NCBI GenBank assembly: GCA_003241385.1
Contig: QFPO01000001.1
Coordinates: forward strand, 186,001-250,000
DNA length: 64,000 nt
Origin: Rhodanobacter denitrificans
GTDB taxonomy: Bacteria > Pseudomonadota > Gammaproteobacteria > Xanthomonadales > Rhodanobacteraceae
Direction: 5' to 3'
Under the pieces are notes generated by a model. The model searched no databases and had not been told where the DNA came from. It saw nothing but the letters and a program-made list of their open reading frames with translations. Positions 55,889-64,000 of the stretch are shown here, one piece after another. The position numbers were made by a program, and so were the translations under genes. Numbering within the stretch: the first letter of the stretch is position 1; every line of letters starts with the position of its first letter.

Positions 55889-56404
55889 CTAGAACGTCAC
55901 GCCGACCATGAACATCGTCTCGCCGAGATTGCGGCCGCCGAAGACGTTGCCGTTGGAGATGTGGCGCACCATCAGCGCGACGCGATCGCCCTGCCAGCCG
56001 AGCGAGCTGATGAACTGGCCGTGGCTGCTCAGCGCCTCGGTCGTGCGGTTCGCGTAGCCGAACTGGAACGAGAAGAACGCGCGCTTCCACCAGTCGACCA
56101 GGCTGACGCCGGCCGCCGCGACGACGACGTCGCGATCGAGCTGCGGCCGCTCGTCGCGTGCGCCGACCCAGCCGAGCGAGGCGACCGGCCGCCACGTGAA
56201 GCGACCGGTCTGGCGGCGCTCGCCGGCGACGTCGACGTAGAACGCCGGTGACCAGTAGCGGTCCGACGCGGTCACGCTGGAACCGGCGTAGAGCGTCGTA
56301 TCGACGGCGGCAGCGGGATCGGCCGCGAGACCGGCGAATGCGATCGCGAGGAGCGGGACGGCACGGCGCGGGAGCGCCGCGCGGAAGCGTGTGATCGAGA
56401 CCAT
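55889..56404 (-). CDS. Lipid A 3-O-deacylase (PagL family)
   Basis: 171 residues with a signal peptide (about 1-33, ending DPAAA). It forms a small outer-membrane beta-barrel ending in an aromatic residue (MVGVTF). The catalytic residues of PagL are recognisable: His148 and Ser150 in VRHISN, and Glu162 in NLGET. PagL removes the 3-O acyl chain from lipid A and alters immune recognition and permeability. A terminator hairpin follows the gene. Confidence 0.82.
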   Translation of the reverse strand: MVSITRFRAALPRRAVPLLAIAFAGLAADPAAAVDTTLYAGSSVTASDRYWSPAFYVDVAGERRQTGRFTWRPVASLGWVGARDERPQLDRDVVVAAAGVSLVDWWKRAFFSFQFGYANRTTEALSSHGQFISSLGWQGDRVALMVRHISNGNVFGGRNLGETMFMVGVTF

Positions 56405-56676
56405 CGAGTGACCCTTAGGTGTCCGAAGAATGCGAATGAAGACCGCCGTCGGCTCCCGCCCGGCGCCCGCGGCCAGTGTGCCGCGACGGCGCGCCGGTCA
56501 CTTGGACGGACGTGCTCGCAACGGCCCAGCGGCTGCGATTGGGGGCGCCCTGCGCAAACCTCAAGCCCTCGATGCGCGAACCGGTGCCGCGATCGCGGTG
56601 ACGAGGCGGGGCGCTTCGTCCGCCGCGGTGGGACGCTCTACACTCGCCGATTCGATCGAACAGCGAGGAACGTCAG

Positions 56677-57363
56677 ATGATGCAGCTCCAGGGCAAGCGT
56701 ATCGTGGTCACCGGCGCGTTCGGCGCGCTCGGCGGCGCCGTCGTCGAGGCCGCGCTGGCCGCCGGCGCGCGTGTGGCCGCGATCGACCGCAGCGCCGAGG
56801 CGCCGCCGGCCCTGGCGGCCGCCAGCACCTACGGCGGCGTCGATCTCGGCGACGCCACGTCCGCCACGGCGGTGTTCGAGCGCATCGGCGCCGCATTCGG
56901 CGGCATCGATGCACTGGTCAACGTCGCCGGCACGTTCCGCTGGGAAACCGTCGAGGCCGGCAGCCTCGAGACCTGGGACCTGCTCTACGCGGTCAACCTG
57001 CGCACCGCGGTCGCCGCGAGCCGCGCCGCGCTGCCGCTGATCGGCGGCGGCGGACGCATCGTCAACATCGGCGCCGCGGCGGCCGCCCGGGCCGGCACCG
57101 GCATGGGCGCCTACGCCGCCTCCAAGTCCGGCGTCGCACGGCTGACCGAGGCGCTCGCCGACGAGCTCAAGGACCGCGCGATCACGGTCAATGCGGTGCT
57201 GCCGAGCATCATCGACACGCCGCAGAACCGTGCCGACATGGCCGACGCCGACTTCGCGCGCTGGGTCGCGCCGGCCGATCTCGCCGCGGTGATCGTGTTC
57301 CTGCTGTCGGACGCGGCGCGCGCGATCACCGGCGCCTCGATTCCGGTGACCGGCCGCGTCTAG
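56677..57363 (+). CDS. Short-chain dehydrogenase/reductase lacking the catalytic Ser
   Basis: 228 residues. The NAD(P) loop is TGAFGALG (12-19), followed by NVAG (82-85) and the catalytic YAASK (Tyr146, Lys150). The Ser normally 13 residues before Tyr is Ala133 (NIGAAAAARAG), so activity may be altered or absent. Acidic Asp37 after beta-2 suggests NAD preference. The ribosome site GAGGAA lies 6-11 bases upstream of the ATG pair. Isolated gene; substrate unknown. Confidence 0.85.
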   Translation: MMQLQGKRIVVTGAFGALGGAVVEAALAAGARVAAIDRSAEAPPALAAASTYGGVDLGDATSATAVFERIGAAFGGIDALVNVAGTFRWETVEAGSLETWDLLYAVNLRTAVAASRAALPLIGGGGRIVNIGAAAAARAGTGMGAYAASKSGVARLTEALADELKDRAITVNAVLPSIIDTPQNRADMADADFARWVAPADLAAVIVFLLSDAARAITGASIPVTGRV

Positions 57364-57492
57364 GCGCATGCGACGCGTGCCGGCGTGCCCGGCCGCTCCG
57401 CGACGCGGTCCGGAGAGCCGGACGTTCCGGTACGCGCCGGCATGCCGACCGGGCGGCTGTCGGGGCCGACCGCCTTCCGACGCGATCGGGCT

Positions 57493-57521
57493 TTGCATTC
57501 AAGACGTTCGACCGGTATAGT
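57493..57521 (+). promoter_or_regulatory. Sigma-70 promoter of rpmJ
   Basis: TTGCAT at 57493-57498, a 17-base spacer and TATAGT at 57516-57521 form the best sigma-70 promoter in the window. Transcription would start near 57528, about 34 bases before the bL36 start codon. Confidence 0.75.
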
Positions 57522-57561
57522 CGCGCGTCTTTTTTCGCCAGATGTATCCGAGGCCATTCCG

Positions 57562-57687
57562 ATGAAAGTGCTGTCGTCCCTCAAGTCCGCCAAGTCGCGG
57601 CATCGTGACTGCAAGGTCGTGCGCCGTCGCGGCAAGATCTTCGTGATCTGCAAGAGCAATCCGCGGTTCAAGGCGCGCCAGCGCTGA
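57562..57687 (+). CDS. rpmJ: 50S ribosomal protein bL36 (zinc-independent type)
   Basis: 41 residues, matching the Lysobacterales form ([20 protein letters not shown], ending FKARQR). Only two Cys are present instead of the zinc-binding four-ligand set, so it is the zinc-free (YkgO-like, C-) form. It has its own promoter upstream and terminator downstream. Confidence 0.95.
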   Translation: MKVLSSLKSAKSRHRDCKVVRRRGKIFVICKSNPRFKARQR

Positions 57688-57716
57688 TCGCCGTCCGCGG
57701 CCACGCCGCAGGATTC

Positions 57717-57743
57717 GACAGGGCCGCGCAAGCGGCCTTTGTC
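57717..57743 (+). terminator. Rho-independent terminator after rpmJ
   Basis: GGCCGC-GCAA-GCGGCC (57722-57737) with a GCAA tetraloop and flanking GACA/TGTC pairing. TTTGTCGTTT follows. Located 35 bases after the rpmJ stop. Confidence 0.8.
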
Positions 57744-57919
57744 GTTTCTGGGCGACCGCTCCGCCGTCGGCTTCGCTCGAAAACCGCTGCGCCGCCGTCC
57801 GGTCGCGCAACGGGCCACCGCCGTCATGGAAGTCGTCGCCGGCTTCTGCTACAACGTCGACGCTGCCGCCCGGCCTTTGATCGCCGGCCCTTTAGACAAC
57901 CCAATCATGAGGTTGCGCC

Positions 57920-58225
57920 ATGAACTTGAAGTCCTTTGTCGGCACGGCGCTGCTGCTGGCGCTGAGCCTGACCGCCCTGCCCGCCGCGCGCGCCGAGAGC
58001 CTGCTGCTGCAGAACGTCGAGCGTGAGCGCAGCCGCGACCTGCCGCAGCGCGGCCTGTCGATGGCCGAGGTCGAGCGCCGCTACGGCGCGCCGCTCGACA
58101 AGCTGCCGACCGCCGGCGGCGGCAAGCCGCGGCAGCCGCCGATCAACCGCTGGCGCTATGCCGACTACACGGTCTACTTCGAGCGCGAGCGCGTGATCCA
58201 CGCCGTCGCCAATCCGGCTTCCTGA
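57920..58225 (+). CDS. Small secreted protein of unknown function upstream of agmatine deiminase
   Basis: 101 residues with a signal peptide (about 1-25, ending ARAE). The mature part has RGLSMAEVERRYGAP and WRYADYTVYFERERVIHAV, a basic alpha/beta pattern often seen as a short conserved unknown protein in Lysobacterales. It ends two bases before the agmatine deiminase start, so they are co-transcribed. Confidence 0.75.
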   Translation: MNLKSFVGTALLLALSLTALPAARAESLLLQNVERERSRDLPQRGLSMAEVERRYGAPLDKLPTAGGGKPRQPPINRWRYADYTVYFERERVIHAVANPAS

Positions 58226-58227
58226 CG

Positions 58228-59280
58228 ATGACCGAGACCCATCTGCGCCTGCCTGCGGAATGGGAACCGCAGGCAGCGGTCCTGATCGCCTGGCCGCATG
58301 CCGGTACCGACTGGGCCGACCGGCTCGCCGAGGTCGAGACCACCTACGTCGCGCTGGCCACGGCGATCGCGCGCTTCGAGCCGGTCGTGATCTGCGTCGC
58401 CGACGCGGCCGTGCGTGCGCGCGCGGCCGGTCTGCTGGCCGAAGCCGGCGTCGACGCAGCGCGCGTGCGCTGGGTCGAGATTCCGTACGACGACACCTGG
58501 CTGCGCGACAGCGGCCCGATCACGCTGACCGACGGCCGCCGCTTCGTGCTCAACGATTTCCGCTTCACCGGCTGGGGCGGCAAGTTCGAGGCCGGCCGCG
58601 ACGACCGGCTGGTCGAGGGCCTGATCGCGCGCGGCCTGTTCCGCGACGCCGAGCACCAGCGCATCGACTGGGCGCTCGAAGGCGGCGCGATCGAGTCCGA
58701 CGGCGCCGGCACCGTGCTGACGACCTGGAACTGCCTCGAGCACCGCCACGGCAGCGGCCGCCGCGACGCGATCGCCGCGACGCTGACCGACACGCTCGGC
58801 GCCGGCCGCGTGCTCGGTCTGGAACACGGCTATCTCGAAGGCGACGACACCGACGCGCACATCGATACGCTGGCGCGACTCGCGCCCGGCGACGCGATCG
58901 TCTACCAGGCCTGCGACGACGCCGAGGACAGCCACTACGCGCCGCTGGCGCGCATGGCCGACGAGCTGGTCGCGCTGCGCACGGCCGACGGCCGGCCGTA
59001 CCGGCTGCACGCGCTGCCTTGGGCGCGGCCGATCCTCGACGCCGGCCCCGACGGCGAGCGCCGCCTCGCCGCCAGCTACGCCAACTATCTGATCGTCGAC
59101 GGTGCGGTCCTGGTGCCGGCCTACGGCGATCCGGCCGACGCGGCCGCGGCCGCGGTCATCGGCGCCGCACATCCGGGCCGCACGATCGTGCCGATCCCGT
59201 GCCGGCCGCTGATCTGGCAGAACGGCAGCCTGCACTGCGTGACGATGCAGCTGCCGGCCGGCGTGCTCGCGCAGAACTGA
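58228..59280 (+). CDS. aguA: Agmatine deiminase
   Basis: 350 residues of the peptidyl-arginine-deiminase family. Guanidine-binding and catalytic blocks are IPYDDTWLRDSGP, EGGAIESDG, HGYLEGDDTDAHID with catalytic His, and the nucleophile Cys in NGSLHCVTMQ near the end. It converts agmatine to N-carbamoylputrescine and ammonia. The usual partner, N-carbamoylputrescine amidohydrolase (AguB), is not in the window. Confidence 0.95.
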   Translation: MTETHLRLPAEWEPQAAVLIAWPHAGTDWADRLAEVETTYVALATAIARFEPVVICVADAAVRARAAGLLAEAGVDAARVRWVEIPYDDTWLRDSGPITLTDGRRFVLNDFRFTGWGGKFEAGRDDRLVEGLIARGLFRDAEHQRIDWALEGGAIESDGAGTVLTTWNCLEHRHGSGRRDAIAATLTDTLGAGRVLGLEHGYLEGDDTDAHIDTLARLAPGDAIVYQACDDAEDSHYAPLARMADELVALRTADGRPYRLHALPWARPILDAGPDGERRLAASYANYLIVDGAVLVPAYGDPADAAAAAVIGAAHPGRTIVPIPCRPLIWQNGSLHCVTMQLPAGVLAQN

Positions 59281-59359
59281 GCTCCTCGGCGCCGGACCAT
59301 CACCACGGCGCCGCGTCGTTCAACGGCCGCAGACGCGGCCGGGATCGGCGTCGCGCCAC

Positions 59360-60187
59360 TCAGTGGCGCATCAGCACCGGCATCGGCGCCTCGGCGAGCA
59401 CCTGCCGCGTCGCGCCGCCGAATGCCCATTCGCTGAAGCGGCTGCGTCCGTAGGCGCCCATCACGAGGAAGTCCGCACCGCAGTCGGCGCTGGCCGCGAG
59501 CAGCGCCGTGCCGGCCTCCTCGTCGGCGGCGTCGACGACGCGCCGCTGCACGGCGACGCCATGGCGCGCCAGATGCTCGGTCATGCTGAAGGGCGGCTTG
59601 AACGAGGCGCCGGAATACAGATCGCGGCGGTCGCCGCAAAGCAGGAACACGGCCTCGGCGCCGCGCAGCAGCGGGATCGCCGCATGGATCGCACGCGCGG
59701 CCTCGGGCGCGCCGTTCCAGGCCAGCGCGACGCGGCGCGGCGCGCTCGCGAAACGGCGGTCACCGGGGACGACGACGCACGGCACGCCGACCTGCAGCAT
59801 CAGCGTGGCCAGCGCCTGCGGTGCGCCCCAGAGCAGGTCCGGATCGCGCTCGACGACGAGCAGATCGTGCCAGTTGCAGATCTGGCCGAGCGTGTCGGGC
59901 AGATAGCCTTCGGCGACCTGCCAGTTCGTATGCGCCACGCCACGCTCGGCGGCCCAGGCCGCGAAGGCCTCGCGCACGCGCAATGCGCCCTCCTCCATCG
60001 ACTGCGCATTCTCGATCATCGCCGACAGCAGCTCGGGCGAGCCGTACGGCGGCATCATGTACAGCGGCGAGGGGTAGACGTAGGCGCCGGTCAGCGCGGC
60101 GCCGAGGGCCGCAGCCAGATGCGCCGCGTATTCGACGCCGCCGGTCCAGTTCGGATAGCGGCTGATGTGGACGAGGATGTCGCGCAT
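59360..60187 (-). CDS. Tandem-domain universal stress protein
   Basis: 275 residues with two Usp domains. The first is RDILVHISRYP onward. The second ends with VMGAYGRSRFSEWAFGGATRQVL, a G-x-x-G-x(9)-G-(S/T)-like ATP loop. Tandem Usp proteins help survival in anaerobic energy stress in Pseudomonas. An Anr box is placed at a class II position upstream, which supports such a role here. Confidence 0.9.
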   Translation of the reverse strand: MRDILVHISRYPNWTGGVEYAAHLAAALGAALTGAYVYPSPLYMMPPYGSPELLSAMIENAQSMEEGALRVREAFAAWAAERGVAHTNWQVAEGYLPDTLGQICNWHDLLVVERDPDLLWGAPQALATLMLQVGVPCVVVPGDRRFASAPRRVALAWNGAPEAARAIHAAIPLLRGAEAVFLLCGDRRDLYSGASFKPPFSMTEHLARHGVAVQRRVVDAADEEAGTALLAASADCGADFLVMGAYGRSRFSEWAFGGATRQVLAEAPMPVLMRH

Positions 60188-60840
60188 GGTCGGGCCGGAT
60201 CGGAAGTCGTGATGGCGCGACGGTAGCGCCGTGCCGGCAGGCCGGCTTGATACAGGTCAAGCCGGCGCGACGTCCGTCGTCCGTCTCGCACGTCGGCTGC
60301 GTTCGATCGATCCGACGCGATACGTCGACTTGTGCCGTGCTGCACCATAGCCGGCGCATTCCCGCCGCCTCGCGACGATGCCGGGCCGACGGCGAGCGAG
60401 CGGCGATGCGCGACTCGACCGCGCCGCTGGTCTCGCTGCTGCCATGCCTGGCGGTCGACCACGCGACGATGGCCGTGCCGGTGCGGGTCATGGCGCTGAC
60501 CGGCGCCGCGCTCGCCGTCGCGTACACGGCAGCGGCTGCGCGGATCGCCGTGCGGCGATGACGGCCTCGACGTGCTGCCGATGCAGCGTATCGCGCCGCC
60601 GACGAGGAGCGGTCGACCGGCCCGAACCGAAACCCGCACCGGGGTGACGCATCGCCGGCACCGATGCCGCGCGGTCCGAAGCGGCCCCGCTACGGCAGCG
60701 CACCACCTGCCCGCATCGATGCGATGCCTTCTCGGTGTCCGGTCGCGAAGATCGGCACGGCTGCACGGTCGGCGCCGTCGTTTCACGCTAGCGTACGCAA
60801 CCGCCCCCGGCTCATCGGCCGTCCGACTGCACGACACCTC
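60188..60840. other. 653-base region between uspA-type gene and histidine kinase
   Basis: Near its left end lies the Anr box. The rest is high-GC sequence without clear conserved genes. One frame at 60406-60561 (51 residues, one hydrophobic helix ALTGAALAVAYTAAAARIAV) could be a small membrane protein, but no ribosome site supports it. Confidence 0.4.
60220..60260 (-). promoter_or_regulatory. Anr/FNR-type promoter of the universal stress gene
   Basis: On the minus strand TTGACCTGTATCAA (60260-60247) matches the Anr consensus TTGA(T/C)-N4-(A/G)TCAA fully. A -10-like TACCGT lies at 60225-60220, putting the box centre at about -40.5. GCCGGC extends the dyad on both sides (60241-60266). The start codon is 25 bases beyond the predicted start site. 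Confidence 0.65.
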
Positions 60841-62604
60841 GTGATCTTCTGGGACCGTCTCAACGATTGGCTGCGCGACGTGCCGGTGGACGACCCGGTC
60901 GATCGCCGCAACGCGCCGATGCTGCAACTGGTGCTGGCGGTGCCGGGCGTGCTGCTGCCGTCGATGAGCGCGGTCTCATTCGCACAGACCGGCGTGTTCG
61001 GGACCAGCGAGGCGGTCGGCATCGCGCTGAGCGGCTTCATCTGGCTGTGCTTCGGACTGCTGCGGCGCGGCCGCTTCCGGCTCGCGGCGAGTTTCGCGGT
61101 CGCGATCAGCCTGGTCATGATGGCGCTCAACTACCAGGCCTATGGGCTCAAGGCGCAGTTGGGCCTGCAGGTCACGCATCTGTTGCCGCTGCTGTTCGCG
61201 GGCCTGCTGCTCGGCCGCGGCGCGATCTGGCGCACGCTGAGCGTGATGGGCGCGATCCTCGCGCTCGGCGCCTGGGTCGATCTGGACCGGGCGGCCGATG
61301 AGCTCGCGGCGCGCCAAGACGTCGTCTCGGACCTGCTGTCGGCCGGCCTGGGCTTCGTCGTCGTGGCGACGATCCTCGACCGGCTGGTATCGGCCTCGCG
61401 CCGCGCGATCCGGCGCAGCGAGGAGCTGGATCTGATCTGCGACGACCTCGAACGCGAGATCGAGGAGAAGGAACGCTCGCAGGCGCAGCTGCTGCAGTCC
61501 CAGCGCATCGAGGTGCTCGGCCGCCTCGCTGGCGGCATCGCGCACGACTTCAACAACCTGCTCGGCATCATCGCCGGGCACGCGTCGCGCGCGCGCACGA
61601 CCGGCGACGCGCAGGCCTCGGCGCGCGCGCTGGAAGGCATTGCGCACGCGACGCGGCGCGGCGCGCTGATGGTGCGCCGCCTGCTCGGCCTCGGCCGCAG
61701 CGTCGAGCGCCGGGTCGAGGTGTTCGACGCGACCGACGCGATCCGCGCGACCTCGGACCTGCTGCGTCCGCTGTTCGACGCCACGGTCTCGATCCGGCTG
61801 CATCTGCCCGACGAGCCGCTGCGGATCCGGCTCGACCGCGAGGAGTTCGAGCTGGCCCTGCTCAACGTCGCGACCAATGCGCGCGATGCGATGCCCAACG
61901 GCGGCACGTTCGAGATCCGCGCGACGCGGCACGGCGATCAGGTGCGGATCGTGCTGTCGGATACCGGCGTCGGCATGAGCGCGGCGGTCGCTGCGCGGAT
62001 GTTCGAGCCGTTCTTCACGACCAAGCCTGACGGCAAGGGCACCGGCATCGGCATGGCCGTGGTCCACCGGCTGGTCGGCGAGGCCGGCGGACGCATCGAT
62101 GTCGACAGCGCGCCGGACTGCGGCACCGTGCTGACGATCGAGCTGCCGGCGGCAGCGGCGGCGTCGCGCACGCGCGAGGGCGGCCCGATGCACGTGCTGC
62201 TGGTCGAGGACGACGCGGCCGCACGCGTGCTGCTGACCGAGGCGCTCGAGGCGGCCGGACTCGAGGTGACCGCGGTGGGGGCGGTCGATGCCGCGCTCGC
62301 GCAGGCCGCTGCGACGCGCTTCGCGACGGTCGTGTCGGACTATCAGCTGCCCGACGGGGATGGCCTGAGCCTGCTGCGCCGGCTGCGCGCGCTGCAGCCG
62401 CATCTGCGCCAGATCCTGGTCAGCGGCCGTCGCGACCTGCCCAAGGTCGAGCCGCCGCTGCGCGTGTTGCGCAAGCCGTTCCTGCCCGACGAACTGCTCG
62501 ACTGCCTGTTCGAGGCCGACGCCGAAGCCTCGCTCAGCGGGACGGCGGATCCGGCCGGTCCGACGCCCGGCGGCGCAGCCGCGCCAGACGCGCGCGGCGT
62601 CTGA
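60841..62604 (+). CDS. Hybrid sensor histidine kinase with receiver domain
   Basis: 587 residues from a GTG start (uncertain, no clear ribosome site). Residues 30-180 hold about six transmembrane helices with no extracellular sensor domain. A coiled coil leads to the HisKA H-box LAGGIAHDFNNLLG with His235. The N-box NVATNARDAMP and G-boxes DTGVGMS and GTGIGMAVV follow. A C-terminal receiver domain carries phospho-acceptor Asp500 in VSDYQLPDG. No DNA-binding output is present. It is convergent with, and overlaps by 71 bases, the gene for a sensor protein that lacks a kinase. Confidence 0.88.
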   Translation: MIFWDRLNDWLRDVPVDDPVDRRNAPMLQLVLAVPGVLLPSMSAVSFAQTGVFGTSEAVGIALSGFIWLCFGLLRRGRFRLAASFAVAISLVMMALNYQAYGLKAQLGLQVTHLLPLLFAGLLLGRGAIWRTLSVMGAILALGAWVDLDRAADELAARQDVVSDLLSAGLGFVVVATILDRLVSASRRAIRRSEELDLICDDLEREIEEKERSQAQLLQSQRIEVLGRLAGGIAHDFNNLLGIIAGHASRARTTGDAQASARALEGIAHATRRGALMVRRLLGLGRSVERRVEVFDATDAIRATSDLLRPLFDATVSIRLHLPDEPLRIRLDREEFELALLNVATNARDAMPNGGTFEIRATRHGDQVRIVLSDTGVGMSAAVAARMFEPFFTTKPDGKGTGIGMAVVHRLVGEAGGRIDVDSAPDCGTVLTIELPAAAAASRTREGGPMHVLLVEDDAAARVLLTEALEAAGLEVTAVGAVDAALAQAAATRFATVVSDYQLPDGDGLSLLRRLRALQPHLRQILVSGRRDLPKVEPPLRVLRKPFLPDELLDCLFEADAEASLSGTADPAGPTPGGAAAPDARGV

Positions 62605-64000
62605 GATCGGCGCCGCGCGTCCCGTCGACGACCAGCAGCAGACTCAGCAGCGTCGTCAGCAGCCAGACCCACGGGCGCTGGTACCACGGCGCCGAGCGGG
62701 CGATCGGCAGCGTCGCCGGCGGCGACGTCCAGGCGCCGCCCTCGCTGCGCGCCTGCACCTCGAATACATGCTCGCCCCACGGGATCGACGGATAGACGAT
62801 CGTGCGGTTGCGGCCGGCCTCGATCCAGTCGTCGTTGACGCCGGACAGGCGGAACCGGAAGCGCGTGCGTTCGGGCGCGCTGAGGTCGACCGCGCTGTAG
62901 CCGATCTCGATGTTCTGCGCGGCGGCGCCGAGCTGCAGCCGGTCGACGGCCGTCTGCGTGCGTCCGTCGACCGCGACGCGCTCGATCAGCGCGGCCGGTG
63001 CGGCGGCGACGCGATCGCGCGCACGGGCCGGATCGAGCACGGCTACGCCCTCGACCAGCGCGAACCACAGCCGGCCGCGCGCGTCGCGATGACAGGCGCC
63101 CTGGGTGCCGCCGTTGATCTCGGCCGGCACCAGGCCGTCGCCGACCGTGTAGCCGACGGTCTCGATCGCCGCACCGGCCGGCGCGGCGGCGATCAGCGAG
63201 ACGCCGCGGTTGCCGCCGAGCCAGAGGCGGCCTTCGGCGTCGGCGAGCAGGCACGAGACGGTGTCGTCGAACAGGCCGTTGTCGAGGTCGTAGCGTTCGA
63301 CGCGGCCGCCGCGGATCCGGTTGAGGCCGCCGCCGTAGGTGCCGACCCACAAGGCATCGGCGGTCTCGTGCACGGCGCGCGCGAAGCGGCTGGACAGGCC
63401 CTGCTGCGGCGTCCAGCGCTCGAGCACGCGGTCGCCGTCGACACGCAGCACGCCCTGGTCGCCGACCACCCAGACGCCGCCGCCGCGCGCCGTGACGATC
63501 TGGTTGGCGGCCATGTCCTCGAGCGCGCCGACCGCCTCGCGTGCGCGCACCGCGCCGTCGGCCGCGATCGAGAGCCGGTACGTGCTGCGGTCGGCCGCGA
63601 TCCAGTAGTGGCCGTCCGCCGCCTCGTGGATCGCGCGGATCGACACGCCTTCGGGCCAGGCGGCGATGTGCTCGACGCCGCGGCCGTCGGCATGCAGCCG
63701 CCCGAGATGGCCGTCGCCGGTGCCGACCCAGATGCGGCCGGCGCGATCGCGTGCCAGCGTCGCCGCGCACTCGCTGCCGAGCACGCCGGTCAGCGACAGC
63801 GACTCGATCCGGCCGTCGGCATGCCAGTGACGCAGGCCGCCGCACGAGAACGCGAACCAGAGGCCGCCGTCACCGTCGTCGACGATCGCGCGCGCCGGCA
63901 GATTCATCGCCACCGCCGGGTCCGCCATCAGGCCGATCCACGGCTCGCGCAACCGGAACAGCCCCTTGTTGTGGCTGCCGATCCACAGATTGCCCTGATC
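62534..64000 (-). CDS. Reg_prop/Y_Y_Y periplasmic sensor with C-terminal TM, no output domain (5' end outside window)
   Basis: 489 codons visible; the gene continues past the right edge. The part seen has Reg_prop propeller blades (RIWVGTGDGHLGRLHADG, ALWVGTYGGGLNRI, RLWLGGNRGVSLI) and a Y_Y_Y domain (RFRFRLSGVNDDWIEAGRNRTIVYPSIPWG). One transmembrane helix (WVWLLTTLLSLLLVV) follows. Only about 30 Arg-rich residues lie beyond it, where a kinase, GGDEF or HTH output is normal. The 3' end overlaps the kinase gene on the other strand. Confidence 0.82.
   Translation of the reverse strand, partial: DQGNLWIGSHNKGLFRLREPWIGLMADPAVAMNLPARAIVDDGDGGLWFAFSCGGLRHWHADGRIESLSLTGVLGSECAATLARDRAGRIWVGTGDGHLGRLHADGRGVEHIAAWPEGVSIRAIHEAADGHYWIAADRSTYRLSIAADGAVRAREAVGALEDMAANQIVTARGGGVWVVGDQGVLRVDGDRVLERWTPQQGLSSRFARAVHETADALWVGTYGGGLNRIRGGRVERYDLDNGLFDDTVSCLLADAEGRLWLGGNRGVSLIAAAPAGAAIETVGYTVGDGLVPAEINGGTQGACHRDARGRLWFALVEGVAVLDPARARDRVAAAPAALIERVAVDGRTQTAVDRLQLGAAAQNIEIGYSAVDLSAPERTRFRFRLSGVNDDWIEAGRNRTIVYPSIPWGEHVFEVQARSEGGAWTSPPATLPIARSAPWYQRPWVWLLTTLLSLLLVVDGTRGADLRRRARLARLRRRASDRPDPPSR

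Noticed and set aside
60247..60561. A 104-codon frame between the stress gene and the kinase
   Set aside because: The first part is Arg-rich and overlaps the Anr box; only its last 51 codons look possible, without a ribosome site.

Overview
The window is very GC-rich, densely coded chromosomal DNA. Its housekeeping genes point to a gammaproteobacterium of the Lysobacterales (Xanthomonadales), possibly a Dokdonella- or Rhodanobacter-like member. The signs are leuS followed by lptE, an rsfS-rlmH pair, a Lysobacterales-type short bL36, metNIQ, and several membrane-bound OmpR-like regulators with TPR-rich tails. This placement is an inference from gene content and sequence style. No tRNA, rRNA, CRISPR array, insertion sequence or prophage was seen.

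Layout. 0-10.7 kb: partial lptE, leuS, a secreted trypsin-like protease with a P-domain-like C-terminus, the methionine importer metNIQ, a phasin-like protein, rlmH, and rsfS with a histone-H1-like N-terminal extension. 10.9-33.2 kb: three copies of one module, each a winged-helix/TM/TPR regulator whose 3' end faces a secreted protein ending in D-x-[LIV]-[FY]-x-[DN]-G-F-[DE]. Between the modules lie an orphan NarL-type response regulator, an AraC regulator, glutathione peroxidase, a circularly permuted ROK-like protein, an S9 peptidase and an alginate-export-type porin. 33.3-38.2 kb: a YcaC-like hydrolase, an amidohydrolase, an MFS exporter and two tandem XapX proteins. 38.3-46.0 kb: a tightly overlapping minus-strand operon of catalase-like protein, unknown protein, DyP peroxidase, TolC, HlyD and two ABC-2 permeases, with no ATPase gene. 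46.4-51.8 kb: a small membrane protein, a second orphan NarL-type regulator, a LysR regulator and a membrane PQQ glucose-type dehydrogenase. 52-64 kb: phosphate acetyltransferase and acetate kinase, pirin, a PagL-like lipid A deacylase, an SDR, rpmJ, agmatine deiminase, a universal stress protein, a hybrid histidine kinase and a partial Reg_prop/Y_Y_Y sensor.

How parts may work together. In two of the three regulator/secreted-protein modules, the promoter region of the secreted gene carries short direct repeats spaced exactly 11 bp, the geometry OmpR/PhoB-type winged helices bind. The third has only a weak two-copy repeat. This makes the module the best candidate for an undescribed system. 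The peroxidase-export operon and the PQQ dehydrogenase both have a TTACCCATT-R-GGG element upstream and flank a NarL-type regulator and a LysR gene. The acetate-fermentation operon and the universal stress gene each have an Anr/FNR box near -41.5 from a plausible -10 element, which suggests shared oxygen control.
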